Positions 43,577 through 52,916 of a stretch of 64,000 bases of DNA are shown piece by piece. Below the pieces are notes generated by a model, which was not told where the DNA came from, did no database searches, and saw nothing but the letters and a program-made list of their open reading frames with translations. Each line of letters opens with the position of its first letter. Position 1 is the first letter of the stretch. Source of the stretch: Chloroflexota bacterium (GTDB lineage Bacteria > Chloroflexota > Anaerolineae > UBA4142); the NCBI GenBank assembly GCA_023381515.1, contig JAMCQI010000049.1, forward strand, positions 1 to 64,000, given 5' to 3'. Position numbers and translations under genes: made by a program.

Positions 43577-44983
43577 TCACGGCAGCATGTACGTACCGCG
43601 GCGCAGATATTCCCCTTGTCCTGGACTAGCGAGGAATTGGTCTCCTTCAAAAATCACGCTCCCGCGCGACATGACAAGAGAAGGCGAACCGTCAACCGTT
43701 AATCCCTCATAAGGGTTATAGTCGACGCGCATAAAGTGTGTCTTCGCGCTGATCGTGTACTTGCGGTTGGGGTCCCAGAGCACGATGTCCGCGTCGCTAC
43801 CAACGGCAATCGTCCCTTTCCGTGGGAATAGGCCGAAGAGCTTGGCCGCCGTCGTGCTCGTCACCTCGACAAAGCGGTTCATACTCCAACCCCGCTCGAC
43901 CACTCCGCCCTGGTAGACCAGGTGCATTCGGTTCTCAACGCCTGGCACGCCGTTCGGAATCTTGCTGAAATTTCCGATGCCCAGTTCTTTTTGCTTCGGT
44001 AGGCCCTTGTAACCCTCACGCATGCAAAATGGGCAGTGATCGGTGGCCACTGTCTGCAAATCATTCGCCGCCAGCGCTTGCCAGAGCGGCTCCTGGTTCG
44101 CCTGCTCACGGATGGGCGGCGAGCAGATATATTTGGCTCCCTCGAAGCTGCCGTCTGCGTAATCCTCATAGGCCAGGTACAGGTACTGGGGGCATGTTTC
44201 GCCGAAAACGGGCAGGCCGCGGTCCCGCGCCGCGCGAATCTCTTCCATGGCAAGATGCGAAGATACGTGGACGATATATACGGGAACGTGGGCCATTTCG
44301 GCGAGGGCAATCACGCGATGAGTCGCCTCTCCTTCCGTCTCCGGAGGGCGCGAGAGCAAGTGATAGTTCGGAGCCGTCTTGCCCTCCGCGAGGAGCTTTT
44401 GCACCAGGTAGTCGATGACGCTGCCATTCTCCGCGTGTAGGCAAACAAACCCGCCGTTCTGCCCCGTCCGCTGCATTGCCTTGAAAATCGTCGCATCGTC
44501 CAGCATCAGGCGATCCGGATAAGCGGTAAAGAACTTGAACGAAGTGACTCCTTCGTGGACGAGCGCATCCATGTCCGGGAGCCAGCGATCGGGCAAGTCG
44601 CTGACGATCATGTGCATTCCATAGTCAATCACGGCTTTGGGCTCGGCTCTTGCCAGCCATTCGTCCAGCGCCGCTCGCATCGGCTGCCCGCGCGCTTGGG
44701 TGGCAAAGTCGATGATGGTCGTCGTCCCACCATGCGCGGCCGCCACCGTTCCAGTTTCGAAATCATCCGACGAGGTCGCCGCTCCGACGTTCAATTCCAT
44801 ATGCGTATGGCAGTCAATTCCACCGGGAATCACATACTGGCCGATCGCGTCAACCACCCGATCGGCTTGGACCTTGAGCTTGTCTCCAATCAGCTTGACG
44901 GCCTCATCCTCGACAAAGACATCCGCAAAATAGTCATCGCTCGCCGTAATAATCCGCCCGTTCTTGATCAAGACGCTAGACAT
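43577..44983 (-). CDS. hydA: Dihydropyrimidinase (hydantoinase family)
   Basis: 468 aa from ATG 44983 (GGAGCGGAT upstream). Metal ligands of the amidohydrolase fold are in place: GGIDCHTHMEL (HxH), the carboxylated Lys in GVTSFKFFTAYPD, HAENG, VYIVHVSS (His) and VATDHCPF (Asp). The protein fits cyclic-amidase dihydropyrimidinase/phenylhydantoinase lengths. It opens dihydrouracil, dihydrothymine or hydantoin rings in reductive pyrimidine breakdown. No dihydropyrimidine dehydrogenase or beta-ureidopropionase gene is adjacent, so a different cyclic amide is possible. Confidence 0.93.
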   Translation of the reverse strand: MSSVLIKNGRIITASDDYFADVFVEDEAVKLIGDKLKVQADRVVDAIGQYVIPGGIDCHTHMELNVGAATSSDDFETGTVAAAHGGTTTIIDFATQARGQPMRAALDEWLARAEPKAVIDYGMHMIVSDLPDRWLPDMDALVHEGVTSFKFFTAYPDRLMLDDATIFKAMQRTGQNGGFVCLHAENGSVIDYLVQKLLAEGKTAPNYHLLSRPPETEGEATHRVIALAEMAHVPVYIVHVSSHLAMEEIRAARDRGLPVFGETCPQYLYLAYEDYADGSFEGAKYICSPPIREQANQEPLWQALAANDLQTVATDHCPFCMREGYKGLPKQKELGIGNFSKIPNGVPGVENRMHLVYQGGVVERGWSMNRFVEVTSTTAAKLFGLFPRKGTIAVGSDADIVLWDPNRKYTISAKTHFMRVDYNPYEGLTVDGSPSLVMSRGSVIFEGDQFLASPGQGEYLRRGTYMLP

Positions 44984-45101
44984 ATCCGCTCCACAATCAT
45001 TGCAGCTTGCAGGTTGTTAATTGCAGATTCTTGATTCTCTAAATTCGGAGTATGTTCGATGTGAGGTCTTTTATCCAAAATCCGCAATCTGAAATCTGAA
45101 A

Positions 45102-45986
45102 TTAAATGAATTCGGGCCGCAGCTCGTTCGCGAATTGCTCCATTTGAGCGATCGCCTTATCCGCAATTTCAGGGAAAAAGAGCACCATGTGCTCAACCCC
45201 CGCTTGAGCATACTCTCGCAAGCGCGCACGGATCCCGTCCACGCTTCCCACGAGACGATGACGCGGGTTATTGCGATATTCATAGGTCGGCGACACGCTC
45301 GAATTCAGGTCAATCGACAACCGCGCCGAGACTGTGATGGGCCGCGCCGGCTTGAGCTCCCGAATGCGCTTGATGCCCGCCGCGATCGTTTCCGGCGATG
45401 CTCCTACCGGATGCCAGCCGTCGCCCAGATTGGCGACCCGGCGCAAGGACGGCTCCTCGTCACCACCAATCCAGATCGGAATTCCGCCTTTTCGAGCGGG
45501 CAGAGGTGACGAGTAGCCGTTCTCGATGTTTGTATACTTGCCGTGGAACGTGACCTCGTTCTGCGACCACATCGTTCGCATCAACGTGATCGCCTCGTCC
45601 AGGCGCCTCCCGCGGTCCCTGAAACTCGCGCCGAGGTTCGCATATTCAACTGCGTTCCAACCCACTCCGACGCCGAGGATCGTCCGCCCATGCGAAGCCG
45701 CGTCGAGCGTCGCCATCTGCTTGGCGACAAGCACGGGGTTTCGCATCGGCAAGACAAGGACCGAAGTACCGAGCTGGAGGCGGTCGGTCAGCGCCCCCAT
45801 CATTGCCAGAGTCGTCACGGATTCAAAGATATTGCCATACGGCTCGATATTCTCCTTCGGAACGAGAAGGTGATCCGTCGTCCAGATGGACACATAGCCC
45901 AATCGCTCGGCGGTCAAGGCCACCCGCCTGAGATCATCAAAGGCGACGCCAAGACCATAATTTGTTAAACCGATGCCAAATTTCAT
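45102..45986 (-). CDS. LLM class flavin/F420-dependent oxidoreductase
   Basis: 294 aa from ATG 45986 (AAAGGGACTCGAG upstream). The bacterial-luciferase-like TIM barrel is recognisable from FGIGLTNYGLG, GYVSIWTTDHLLVP, LQLGTSVLVLPMRNPVLVAKQMATLDAASHGRTILGVGVGWN and EYANLGASFRDRGRRLDEAI. This pattern belongs to TIGR03619-type F420-dependent oxidoreductases. Cofactor (FMN or F420) and substrate cannot be decided. It lies between the cation antiporter and hydantoinase genes in the long minus-strand series. Confidence 0.9.
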   Translation of the reverse strand: MKFGIGLTNYGLGVAFDDLRRVALTAERLGYVSIWTTDHLLVPKENIEPYGNIFESVTTLAMMGALTDRLQLGTSVLVLPMRNPVLVAKQMATLDAASHGRTILGVGVGWNAVEYANLGASFRDRGRRLDEAITLMRTMWSQNEVTFHGKYTNIENGYSSPLPARKGGIPIWIGGDEEPSLRRVANLGDGWHPVGASPETIAAGIKRIRELKPARPITVSARLSIDLNSSVSPTYEYRNNPRHRLVGSVDGIRARLREYAQAGVEHMVLFFPEIADKAIAQMEQFANELRPEFI

Positions 45987-46003
45987 CTCGAGTCCCTTTC
46001 TGC

Positions 46004-47140
46004 CTACGCAACTGGCAGATAGAAGAAGGCGAGGGCAAGGATAATGTACACTATCAAGAGCTGTGCCCCTTCGAGCCAGTTCGATTCGCCGTCGAGTGAA
46101 ATGAGCGCCGCGATGACGACGGAAGCGACGAGCGCGGCCAGCTCAAATGGGTTGAAAACCAAGCTCATTGGCGTGCCAAAGGCCAGGCTGATAAAAACGA
46201 GGAGCGGCCCGACGAAGAGCGCGACCTGGGTACTGGAACCGAGCGCAATCTCGAGGGCCACGTCCATCTTGTTTTTGAGCGCCATCTGCATCGCAACGAG
46301 ATGTTCGGCCGCATTTCCGATTATCGGCACGACGATGACGCCCACGAAAAGCTCGGTCAGGCCACGTTCGAGAATCACGGGTTCGATCGCAGCGACAAGA
46401 ATCTCGCTCAACCAGGCAATAAAGACAACGGCCGCGACCAGAACGATCAATGCGCGGCGAACGCTCCAGTCAGGTAGACCCTCTTCCTCCGGCTCGGGGG
46501 CCAGTGGCGCCACGCGTTCCTTCTTCGCCAGCGCCGTGAACGAAAAGAGCAGGCTGAGCACATACGCAATCATGAGTGCCGCTGCAACCCCCAGGCTCAG
46601 ATACTCGACGTTCACTCGGCTGCTCGACGCAATCGCGCTGGCAAAGACGGCCGGAACGAGCAGCCCGATGATCGCAATCGTCATCATCGTCATACTGACG
46701 GAGACGCCGCCCCGACCGAACCGTTGAAATCCGTGCCTCAGACCTCCGGCGAGCACGCTCAGCCCGAGCACCAGGAGGATATTGCCGATGATCGAGCCGG
46801 TGATGGACGCTTTGACCACGTTCAGCAGACCGGCCCGGATTGCTGTGATCGTGATGATCAACTCCGCCGCGTTACCAAACGTCGCATTCAGTAGAGCCCC
46901 GGCCCGCGTCCCGGCTCGGGTAGCGAGCGCATCGGTAGCTTCGCCCAGAATTCCGGCGAGCGGAATAATGCCCAGGGCCGCGGTGATAAAAATTGCCGTC
47001 GAGTCGGCATGAAGGAAGGCAAGAATGAGGGCGACCGGAACGAAAACGACGAGCGCATCTACCCAGCGGCGGGGGTCGGACAGAAGACCGGAAATGAGAC
47101 GGGGGCGCGGCATCGAGCGGTGCTTGTGGTGGCTAGTCAA
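46004..47140 (-). CDS. cax: Calcium/proton (cation) exchanger of the CaCA family
   Basis: 378 aa. Eleven hydrophobic segments are predicted by eye, with the two signature repeats ATFGNAAELIITITAIRAG and PIIGNAAEHLVAMQMALKNKMDVALEIALGSSTQ, separated by an acidic loop (PLAPEPEEEGLPD). These alpha repeats bind the cation. It exports Ca2+ or similar cations in exchange for protons at the cytoplasmic membrane. TTG 47140 overlaps the comEA stop and has AAGGGA upstream; ATG 47113 is an alternative that removes nine residues. Confidence 0.93.
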   Translation of the reverse strand: MTSHHKHRSMPRPRLISGLLSDPRRWVDALVVFVPVALILAFLHADSTAIFITAALGIIPLAGILGEATDALATRAGTRAGALLNATFGNAAELIITITAIRAGLLNVVKASITGSIIGNILLVLGLSVLAGGLRHGFQRFGRGGVSVSMTMMTIAIIGLLVPAVFASAIASSSRVNVEYLSLGVAAALMIAYVLSLLFSFTALAKKERVAPLAPEPEEEGLPDWSVRRALIVLVAAVVFIAWLSEILVAAIEPVILERGLTELFVGVIVVPIIGNAAEHLVAMQMALKNKMDVALEIALGSSTQVALFVGPLLVFISLAFGTPMSLVFNPFELAALVASVVIAALISLDGESNWLEGAQLLIVYIILALAFFYLPVA

Positions 47141-47735
47141 GCGTAATCAAATCCCTTATATTGGCAAAGATGACGTCGCCAATGCCGCGCACCTTTTTCA
47201 AATCTTCGAGCCTTTTGAACGGACCATTTTGATTCCGATAGTCCAGAATCCTTTGAGCAATTGCCGGCCCGATTCCCGGCAATGTGTCCAAATCTTCCAA
47301 CGTAGCGGTGTTAATGTTGATCTTGCCGATCGGGGTTGTGGTGCGGGGCCGCGCTGTCGCGACGGCCGCTCCTACCGGCTGGGGAGCGCGAGTCGCTTCG
47401 GCGGTCGTCGGGACATAAATTTGCTCGCCATCCATGAGCTTGCGCGCCAGGTTAAGCCCGCCGATCTCTGCATTGGCCAGCGTGTTGCCGGCAACGGCCA
47501 ACGCCTCCTGTACTCGGCTGCCATAAGGCAGTGTGTAAACACCCGGCTTGGCGACGGCTCCTCGCACATCCACGACAACCACTGCCACGGTTGGCGTCGC
47601 TCGTGGCGTCGGTGTGACCATAGCTAATGGAGCAGGCCCCGGCCGGCGGAGCAGCAAGATCGTTCCGGCGAGGACGACCAAGAACAAGAGGGTCATTACG
47701 AGGCATGGGCGATAGCGCGCGAGCGAATCGTCCAT
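47133..47735 (-). CDS. ComEA-like DNA-binding competence protein (SLBB + helix-hairpin-helix)
   Basis: 200 aa. An N-terminal TM helix (LVMTLLFLVVLAGTILLL) is followed by a Thr/Pro linker, an SLBB domain (VVVVDVRGAVAKPGVYTLPYGSRVQEALAVAG), an Ala/Thr/Pro linker and a ComEA helix-hairpin-helix pair (ININTATLEDLDTLPGIGPAIAQRILDYR and KVRGIGDVIFANI). ComEA binds double-stranded DNA during transformation uptake. No comEC gene is seen here. The gene overlaps the antiporter gene start. Confidence 0.9.
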   Translation of the reverse strand: MDDSLARYRPCLVMTLLFLVVLAGTILLLRRPGPAPLAMVTPTPRATPTVAVVVVDVRGAVAKPGVYTLPYGSRVQEALAVAGNTLANAEIGGLNLARKLMDGEQIYVPTTAEATRAPQPVGAAVATARPRTTTPIGKININTATLEDLDTLPGIGPAIAQRILDYRNQNGPFKRLEDLKKVRGIGDVIFANIRDLITLD

Positions 47736-47825
47736 CCATTGTCTCCATCGGCGAGGATTTGATCAGCACGATCCGGCGAGTGCAGCCCACCCGATTATGC
47801 GGGTACAGTCAACCCGATTATACCA

Positions 47826-48620
47826 CTATTTTGCGTCTTCACGATGGCGCGCAGCTTCAAACAAGAGCAGAGTCGCCGCCATCGCGGCGTTGAGCGATTC
47901 CGTATCCCCTTGCATCGGAATTCGTAAACGCGCCGTGGCGACCTGACGCGCGGGCGGCCCGGCTCCTTCCGCCTCGCCTCCGATGATCAGTGCAAGTGGG
48001 CGCATCCACCCTACCTGGGTGTACACCGTTTCACCGTTCGCGTCGGCAAGATAGATTCGCGCCATGCCCCGCACGGTCTCTGCGATCGCATCCCAAGAGT
48101 GCTCGACACGCAAAGGCACTCGAAAATGGGCCCCCATCGCCGCTCGGACGACCTTCTCATTATAGAGGTCGGCAGTGTCCGGCGCAAAGAGAACAAGATC
48201 GACGCCCACTGCCCGGGCCCCGCGCAGTATCGTCCCCACATTGCCGGGGTCCCTTACCGCATCGAGAATCAAAACAAACTGAGGCTCGGGCGGGATCGGC
48301 AAGTGCATAAAGGGAACAACGGTCAGAATGCCGGAAGGCGTCTCCGCGCTTGACATCGCCTTCATCACAGCATCGCCGGCTGCATAGACCTCCGGGGTAC
48401 CCGCGCGCAGGCGTTCCAGGAGCACGGCGGCCCGCGGTTCTTGCTCTACCGCACGCGTGTAAAAAACAAGAGCGGGGGTAATCCCCGCTCCCATAACCTC
48501 TTCGACCAGCCGGACGCCCTCGACGACGAATTGCTCCGTCGCATACCGCACCGGGCGCCGCGCTAACGAACGGACCAGCTTGACCTTTGAATTTGAGAGG
48601 CTAGTAATCATTGCGGCCAA
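47826..48620 (-). CDS. SpoU-family (TrmH/RlmB-like) RNA 2'-O-methyltransferase
   Basis: 264 aa; TTG 48620, with ATG 48611 a shorter choice. The N-terminal substrate-binding part (NSKVKLVRSLARRPVRYATEQFVVEGVRLVEE) is followed by the SPOUT trefoil knot: FVLILDAVRDPGNVGTILRGARAVGVDLVLF (motif 1, Asn and Arg), GAHFRVPL, LALIIGGEAEGAG (motif 2) and IPMQGDTESLNAAMAATLLLFE (motif 3). It probably 2'-O-methylates rRNA or tRNA. It follows rplT, as often seen near infC-rpmI-rplT. Confidence 0.92.
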   Translation of the reverse strand: MAAMITSLSNSKVKLVRSLARRPVRYATEQFVVEGVRLVEEVMGAGITPALVFYTRAVEQEPRAAVLLERLRAGTPEVYAAGDAVMKAMSSAETPSGILTVVPFMHLPIPPEPQFVLILDAVRDPGNVGTILRGARAVGVDLVLFAPDTADLYNEKVVRAAMGAHFRVPLRVEHSWDAIAETVRGMARIYLADANGETVYTQVGWMRPLALIIGGEAEGAGPPARQVATARLRIPMQGDTESLNAAMAATLLLFEAARHREDAK

Positions 48621-48681
48621 TGGCTCAACTGCCGATCAGGCAGCTAGCAATGAAATGCGCAAACGACTTTGTGCCTTCCCC

Positions 48682-49032
48682 TTATGCGCCCTTGGCGGTA
48701 TCGGCAAGCTTGGCGAAGGCACTTTGATCCCGCACCGCCAGGTCCGCTAGGATCTTGCGATCCACGTCGACACCGGCACGCTTGAGACCTGCCATCATTT
48801 TGCTGTAAGAGAGGCCGAGCGGCCGGGCGGCCGCGTTGATGCGGGCAATCCACAGACGCCGGAATTCGCCTTTGCGATCTTTGCGATCGCGGGTCGCATA
48901 GAATTTGGCATGAATCAAGGACTCGTTCGCACGCCGGATGAGCGTGTGGCGCGTCAACTGATGCCCTTTGGTCAACTTTAGAATCTTTTTATGGCGGCGG
49001 TGCGAGGCGACGCCGCGTTTTACTCTGGCCAA
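48682..49032 (-). CDS. rplT: Ribosomal protein bL20
   Basis: 116 aa from TTG 49032, preceded by GGGAGG five bases away. ARVKRGVASHRRHKKILKLTKGH and the LWIARINAAARPLGLSYSKMMAGL segment are standard for L20. It binds 23S rRNA during assembly and, in some bacteria, its own mRNA. Normal length. Follows rpmI after a 91-bp gap holding intergenic repeat text. Confidence 0.98.
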   Translation of the reverse strand: MARVKRGVASHRRHKKILKLTKGHQLTRHTLIRRANESLIHAKFYATRDRKDRKGEFRRLWIARINAAARPLGLSYSKMMAGLKRAGVDVDRKILADLAVRDQSAFAKLADTAKGA

Positions 49033-49123
49033 GAGAACCTCCCAAATTCAAATTTCTGATTGCAGAATCAAGATTGCAGTTTGAGAGAGCGAACCGCAAT
49101 TATCGGCAATCTGCAATCTAAAA

Positions 49124-49333
49124 CTACTTTTGATCCATGGTGGGCGCGAGCGCTTTGATCTTTTTCGTATTTTCGTGCAATTCGACCGGGATGCGGCGGT
49201 CGAACATGCGCTTGTTGCGTTTGGACTTGCGGCGGCGCAGATGCGATTTTCCGATTTTGGTCCTCATCACCTTGCCCGTGGCCGTCACCTTGAAGCGTTT
49301 CGATGTGGCTTTGTGTGTCTTTATTTTCGGCAT
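49124..49333 (-). CDS. rpmI: Ribosomal protein bL35
   Basis: 69 aa from ATG 49333, with AGAGGA six bases upstream; a longer frame to 49384 is spurious. PKIKTHKATSKRFKVTATGK and the KSHLRRRKSKRNKR block identify L35. Located between infC and rplT, the classical order. Confidence 0.98.
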   Translation of the reverse strand: MPKIKTHKATSKRFKVTATGKVMRTKIGKSHLRRRKSKRNKRMFDRRIPVELHENTKKIKALAPTMDQK

Positions 49334-49412
49334 CGAGTCCTCTCTTGTGGTTTCAAAAAGAAGTCGGGGTTGAACCCCGACCACTACTCTCCTTGCACAG
49401 GATACCGCTCGC

Positions 49413-50027
49413 CTAACGGGTGAGAGGCGGGGCGGCAGTCGCCGGCTCCTGCGGTCGAGCGGCGGCCACCCGCGCTCCCCGGACGACGGCCCGGGCAGCT
49501 TCGGGGCCTCCCTTCGTCGGCCCCGGCGCGAGCAGCATCACCAAGCTCTTGCCATCCATCAATGGAGCCTGCTCTATATTTGCCTCGTCGGCTAGCTCGA
49601 CCGCAACTTTTTCCAGGATCTCGCGGCCGATGGCCAAGTGAGTGATCTCGCGGGCACGAAACAGGACACGGACCCGAATCTTGTTGCCGGCCTTCAAGAA
49701 TTCGCGCACCCGTTTCAGCTTAAAGCTGGTGTGATACCAGTTGGTCTTGGGCCGGATGCGCAACTCTTTGATTTCAATCGCCTTCTGCCCTTTTTTTGCC
49801 TCGCGTTCCTTCTTCGTCCGCTCATACATGAATTTGCCAAAATCAATAATGCGGCAAACAGGAGGCTGGGCATTCGGCGCCACCTCGACCAAGTCCAGAT
49901 TGCGGTCCTGAGCGAGGCGCAACGCTTCATGCGTAGGGATCACGCCAACTTGCTTGCCCGCGTCGTCGATGACGCGGATTTCTTTGGCGCGAATCTGTTG
50001 GTTAATTCGAAAATGCTCGTCGCTGAT
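49413..50027 (-). CDS. infC: Translation initiation factor IF-3 (apparent ATC start)
   Basis: 204 aa if started at ATC 50027. Conserved N-terminus ISDEHFRINQQIRAKEIRVID begins exactly at this ATC, and AGAGG lies six bases upstream; no ATG, GTG or TTG is better placed. A TTG at 50084 would sit upstream of the predicted transcription start. infC in other bacteria uses a rare AUU/AUC/AUA start to autoregulate, because IF-3 rejects non-canonical starts. PPVCRIIDFGKFMYE and the C-terminal IRPKTNWYHTSFKLKRV domain are present. The tail is Ala/Pro/Arg-rich and about 25 residues longer than usual. Confidence 0.93.
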   Translation of the reverse strand: MSDEHFRINQQIRAKEIRVIDDAGKQVGVIPTHEALRLAQDRNLDLVEVAPNAQPPVCRIIDFGKFMYERTKKEREAKKGQKAIEIKELRIRPKTNWYHTSFKLKRVREFLKAGNKIRVRVLFRAREITHLAIGREILEKVAVELADEANIEQAPLMDGKSLVMLLAPGPTKGGPEAARAVVRGARVAAARPQEPATAAPPLTR

Positions 50028-50072
50028 TAGTGACCTCTTTCTTGAATCTAGCAATCTCCAAACAGTATCATA

Positions 50073-50101
50073 AATATAGCACAAGACATGCGGCTAGTCA
50101 A
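50073..50101 (-). promoter_or_regulatory. Promoter for infC-rpmI-rplT, overlapping the thrB stop
   Basis: On the minus strand TTGACT (50096-50101), a 17-bp spacer and TATATT (50073-50078). The thrB stop is at 50094-50096. Transcription would start about 40 nt before the ATC start of infC. Confidence 0.65.
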
Positions 50102-51026
50102 ATCCCCAGCCGGTTGCATAGGCGCCGCGCGTGCTTGCCTTGACAATCCGCGCTTCTCCGGCGATGCACAGTCGCGCCGCCGTGCCAGCCATCGCCGCGG
50201 CAACGGCTTGGCTCTCCCGGTCTGTGAACGCGACCAAACTCGGTCCTGCGCCGCTCAAAGCGACTCCGCGTGCACCCGCGCGGCGCGCGGCCGCAAAGAG
50301 TTGCTCCATGCCGCGCACGAGGCGGCCACGATACGGCTGATGCAAACGGTCGCGTGTAGCCCAATCCAGCCACTCCCAACGTCGCTCATGCAAGGCGGCA
50401 ATCCACAGGGCTACGCGCCCAGCGTTATAAACCGCGTCTGCTCGCGGTACACGGGCCGGTAGAACCCGACGGGCCGCCTTGGTCGAGAGGGTGCGTTTGG
50501 GGATGAACAAGACACAATCCAAGTCGCGGGGGAAAGGACTGCGAGCGGTCCTCAGTTCCCTGCCATCCTGAATGGCAATCACCAGCCCGCCCAGAAGCGC
50601 GGGCGCGACATTGTCGGGATGCCCTTCGATCCGGGCCGCCAACCGGAGCAGCTCATTTTGGGTCAAGCCTTCTCCCAAGAGAACGTTCCCCGCGACCAAA
50701 CCTGCAACAATCGCGGCCGCGCTAGATCCCAGACCACGACCCACCGGGATTTGGCAGTCGAGCCAAACCTTGATCGGCGGAAGCCCGCGCCCCGCGCGGC
50801 GAGAGATGGTGCGCATCGCCCGAATCACAAGGTTGTGCCCGTCACAAGGCAATCGCGTGTCCGGACTGCAACGACATTCGACCTTGAGCCCGCGCTCTAT
50901 CGGCTCGACGCGGACCGTGTTCCACCAGTCCAGCGCCAACCCGAGACAATCAAACCCGGGGCCAAGGTTCGCCGTTGTAGCAGGCACCCGGACCGTCAGC
51001 TTCCTCGCACGTTCCACCGTTTTCAT
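50094..51026 (-). CDS. thrB: Homoserine kinase
   Basis: 310 aa. The GHMP-kinase N-terminus RVPATTANLGPGFDCLGLAL, the ATP loop VGRGLGSSAAAIVAGLVAG, and the C-terminal GARGVALSGAGPSLVAF are those of homoserine kinase. It converts homoserine to O-phosphohomoserine, the substrate of ThrC. It starts two bases after the thrC stop. Within the T-box-led threonine operon. Confidence 0.96.
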   Translation of the reverse strand: MKTVERARKLTVRVPATTANLGPGFDCLGLALDWWNTVRVEPIERGLKVECRCSPDTRLPCDGHNLVIRAMRTISRRAGRGLPPIKVWLDCQIPVGRGLGSSAAAIVAGLVAGNVLLGEGLTQNELLRLAARIEGHPDNVAPALLGGLVIAIQDGRELRTARSPFPRDLDCVLFIPKRTLSTKAARRVLPARVPRADAVYNAGRVALWIAALHERRWEWLDWATRDRLHQPYRGRLVRGMEQLFAAARRAGARGVALSGAGPSLVAFTDRESQAVAAAMAGTAARLCIAGEARIVKASTRGAYATGWGFD

Positions 51027-51028
51027 CG

Positions 51029-52069
51029 TTACAAACTCAATGCTCGCGTCAGCGCTTCCATGGTAGCAGGAAGAGCCGCAGGGAGCTCTGCCTGTGCAAT
51101 CGCCGTATCAGGGTCTTTGAGGCCATTGCCGGTCAGGATGCACACGATCTTTTTTTGAGGGAGTCTTTTTTCTCGGGCCAGTTTTAATATCCCAGCGACC
51201 GGTGCCGCCGAGGCGGGCTCGCAAAAGACGCCCTCCCGCCGGGCCAGGAATCGATAGGCCTCCAGAATCTCTTCGTCGCTCACCGCCTCAATGAGCCCCC
51301 CGGATTCGTCGCGGGCCGCGACAGCCCCTTTCCAGCTCGCCGGGTTGCCGATTCGAATCGCGGTGGCGATAGTATGCGGCTCCGGGATGGGCTCACCCTT
51401 TACAATCGGCGCGGCCCCCGCGGCTTGAAAGCCAAACATCTGTGGGCGCTGGCGGGCGCGGCCCAGGCGATAGAACTCGGAGAATCCACGCCAGTAGGCA
51501 GTGATATTCCCCGCGTTGCCGACGGGCAACGCGAGAATCTCCGGTGCTTCGCCCAACGCTTCGACGATCTCAAAGGCGGCAGTTTTCTGTCCCTCAATCC
51601 GGTACGGGTTGACCGAATTTACTAGCGTAATCGATCCTTGTTCAGCCAACTCGCGGACAAGCTGGAGCGCGCGATCGAAATTGCCCTCTACCGGCAAGAC
51701 ATTGGCGCCGTGCATCAACGCTTGAGACAGCTTGCCCAGCGCGATTTTACCGTTCGGAATGACCACTGCACAGGTCAGGCCGACCCGCGCCGCGTAGGCT
51801 GCGGCACTGGCCGCCGTATTGCCTGTGGAAGCGCAGATCACGGCTCGGGCGCCTTCCTCGACGGCTTTGGCAACGGCCACGACCATGCCGCGGTCTTTGA
51901 ATGACCCGGTTGGGTTGCAGCCCTCCAGCTTGAGCCAGACCTGCGCCCCGGTCTCGCTCGTCAGCGCCGGCGCGCTGACGAGCGGTGTATCGCCTTCTCC
52001 CAAGGAAAGAGGCGGAGTTCGGGGTGTGAGAGGGAGGAAGGGGCGGTAACGGTCGAGGAGAATAGACAT
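51029..52069 (-). CDS. thrC: Threonine synthase
   Basis: 346 aa from ATG 52069 (one base after the proC stop); the open frame continues upstream through proC but that part is spurious. PLP Lys in [44 protein letters not shown], the phosphate-binding loop [15 protein letters not shown] and [15 protein letters not shown] are present. It makes threonine from O-phosphohomoserine. It is the short form of the enzyme typical of bacteria with ThrB. Confidence 0.96.
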   Translation of the reverse strand: MSILLDRYRPFLPLTPRTPPLSLGEGDTPLVSAPALTSETGAQVWLKLEGCNPTGSFKDRGMVVAVAKAVEEGARAVICASTGNTAASAAAYAARVGLTCAVVIPNGKIALGKLSQALMHGANVLPVEGNFDRALQLVRELAEQGSITLVNSVNPYRIEGQKTAAFEIVEALGEAPEILALPVGNAGNITAYWRGFSEFYRLGRARQRPQMFGFQAAGAAPIVKGEPIPEPHTIATAIRIGNPASWKGAVAARDESGGLIEAVSDEEILEAYRFLARREGVFCEPASAAPVAGILKLAREKRLPQKKIVCILTGNGLKDPDTAIAQAELPAALPATMEALTRALSL

Positions 52070-52070
52070 T

Positions 52071-52916
52071 TTAGGCATCCACCGGATGGCGAGGCTCCGG
52101 TTTGCCGACCGTTTCGCCCAACAGGCGCGATTTCTGATAGGCGGCCCAGACGGCTTTGGACAAGACTGTCCGCAGAGTTCCTTTTTCCATCTGGTAGATC
52201 GCTTCCGCCGATGTTCCCCCCGGAGACGTGACCATATTGCGCAATTCGGCGGGGTGTTTGCCGGACTCTTGGGCAAACAGGATAGACCCGCGCATCGTTT
52301 CGACGACAATATCGTGAGCAACGTGGCGCGGAAAGCCGAGGTGGACGGCCGCATCAATCAGTGCCTCGAGAACCATAAAGACGTAGGTGGGCCCGGTTCC
52401 ACTCACGGCCGTCGCCATGTCGAGGTACTTTTCATCATCCACAAGGATCTCTTTACCAAGGGCCTGAAAAATGGCCTGCGCTTGATCACGCTGGACCTGG
52501 GTGACGCTCGGGGTCGCGGTCCACACGGTCAACCCCTCGCCGATTTGCGCGGGAGCATTCGGCATCGCGCGTACGACCGCCGTGTGACCCAGACCTTGGC
52601 TGATGGTCGAGATGCGGCCACCTGCTGCAATCGAGATGACGAGTTGGTCAGGCGTTAGGCAGCCTTTCAGTTCGGGCAACACGCGCGCCAGCATCTGCGG
52701 CTTGACGGAGAGGACAACCGTCCGGCTGTTGCAGGCAACCTCGCGATTGTCGCCCGTCGTGCGGATATGATACTGCGTTTCTAATTCGGTGCGTCTCTTC
52801 GGACGCGGCGCACTGGCCATGATGAGGTCCGGCGTGGTCAGATTCTTTTCCAGCAGTCCCTGGATCATAGCGGCCGCCATAATGCCGCCGCCTACAAAGC
52901 CGATCGTGTCAAGCAT
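52071..52916 (-). CDS. proC: Pyrroline-5-carboxylate reductase
   Basis: 281 aa. The Rossmann motif [34 protein letters not shown] and the C-terminal dimerisation segment [28 protein letters not shown] with [17 protein letters not shown] identify ProC. It reduces P5C to proline with NAD(P)H. The ATG overlaps the thrS stop by one base. Its place inside a threonine operon is unusual and would put proline synthesis under the threonine T-box. Confidence 0.97.
   Translation of the reverse strand: MLDTIGFVGGGIMAAAMIQGLLEKNLTTPDLIMASAPRPKRRTELETQYHIRTTGDNREVACNSRTVVLSVKPQMLARVLPELKGCLTPDQLVISIAAGGRISTISQGLGHTAVVRAMPNAPAQIGEGLTVWTATPSVTQVQRDQAQAIFQALGKEILVDDEKYLDMATAVSGTGPTYVFMVLEALIDAAVHLGFPRHVAHDIVVETMRGSILFAQESGKHPAELRNMVTSPGGTSAEAIYQMEKGTLRTVLSKAVWAAYQKSRLLGETVGKPEPRHPVDA

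Noticed and set aside
51029..52357. Long open frame extending thrC upstream to 52357
   Set aside because: The extra N-terminus is the out-of-frame reading of proC; ATG 52069 gives a normal ThrC start.
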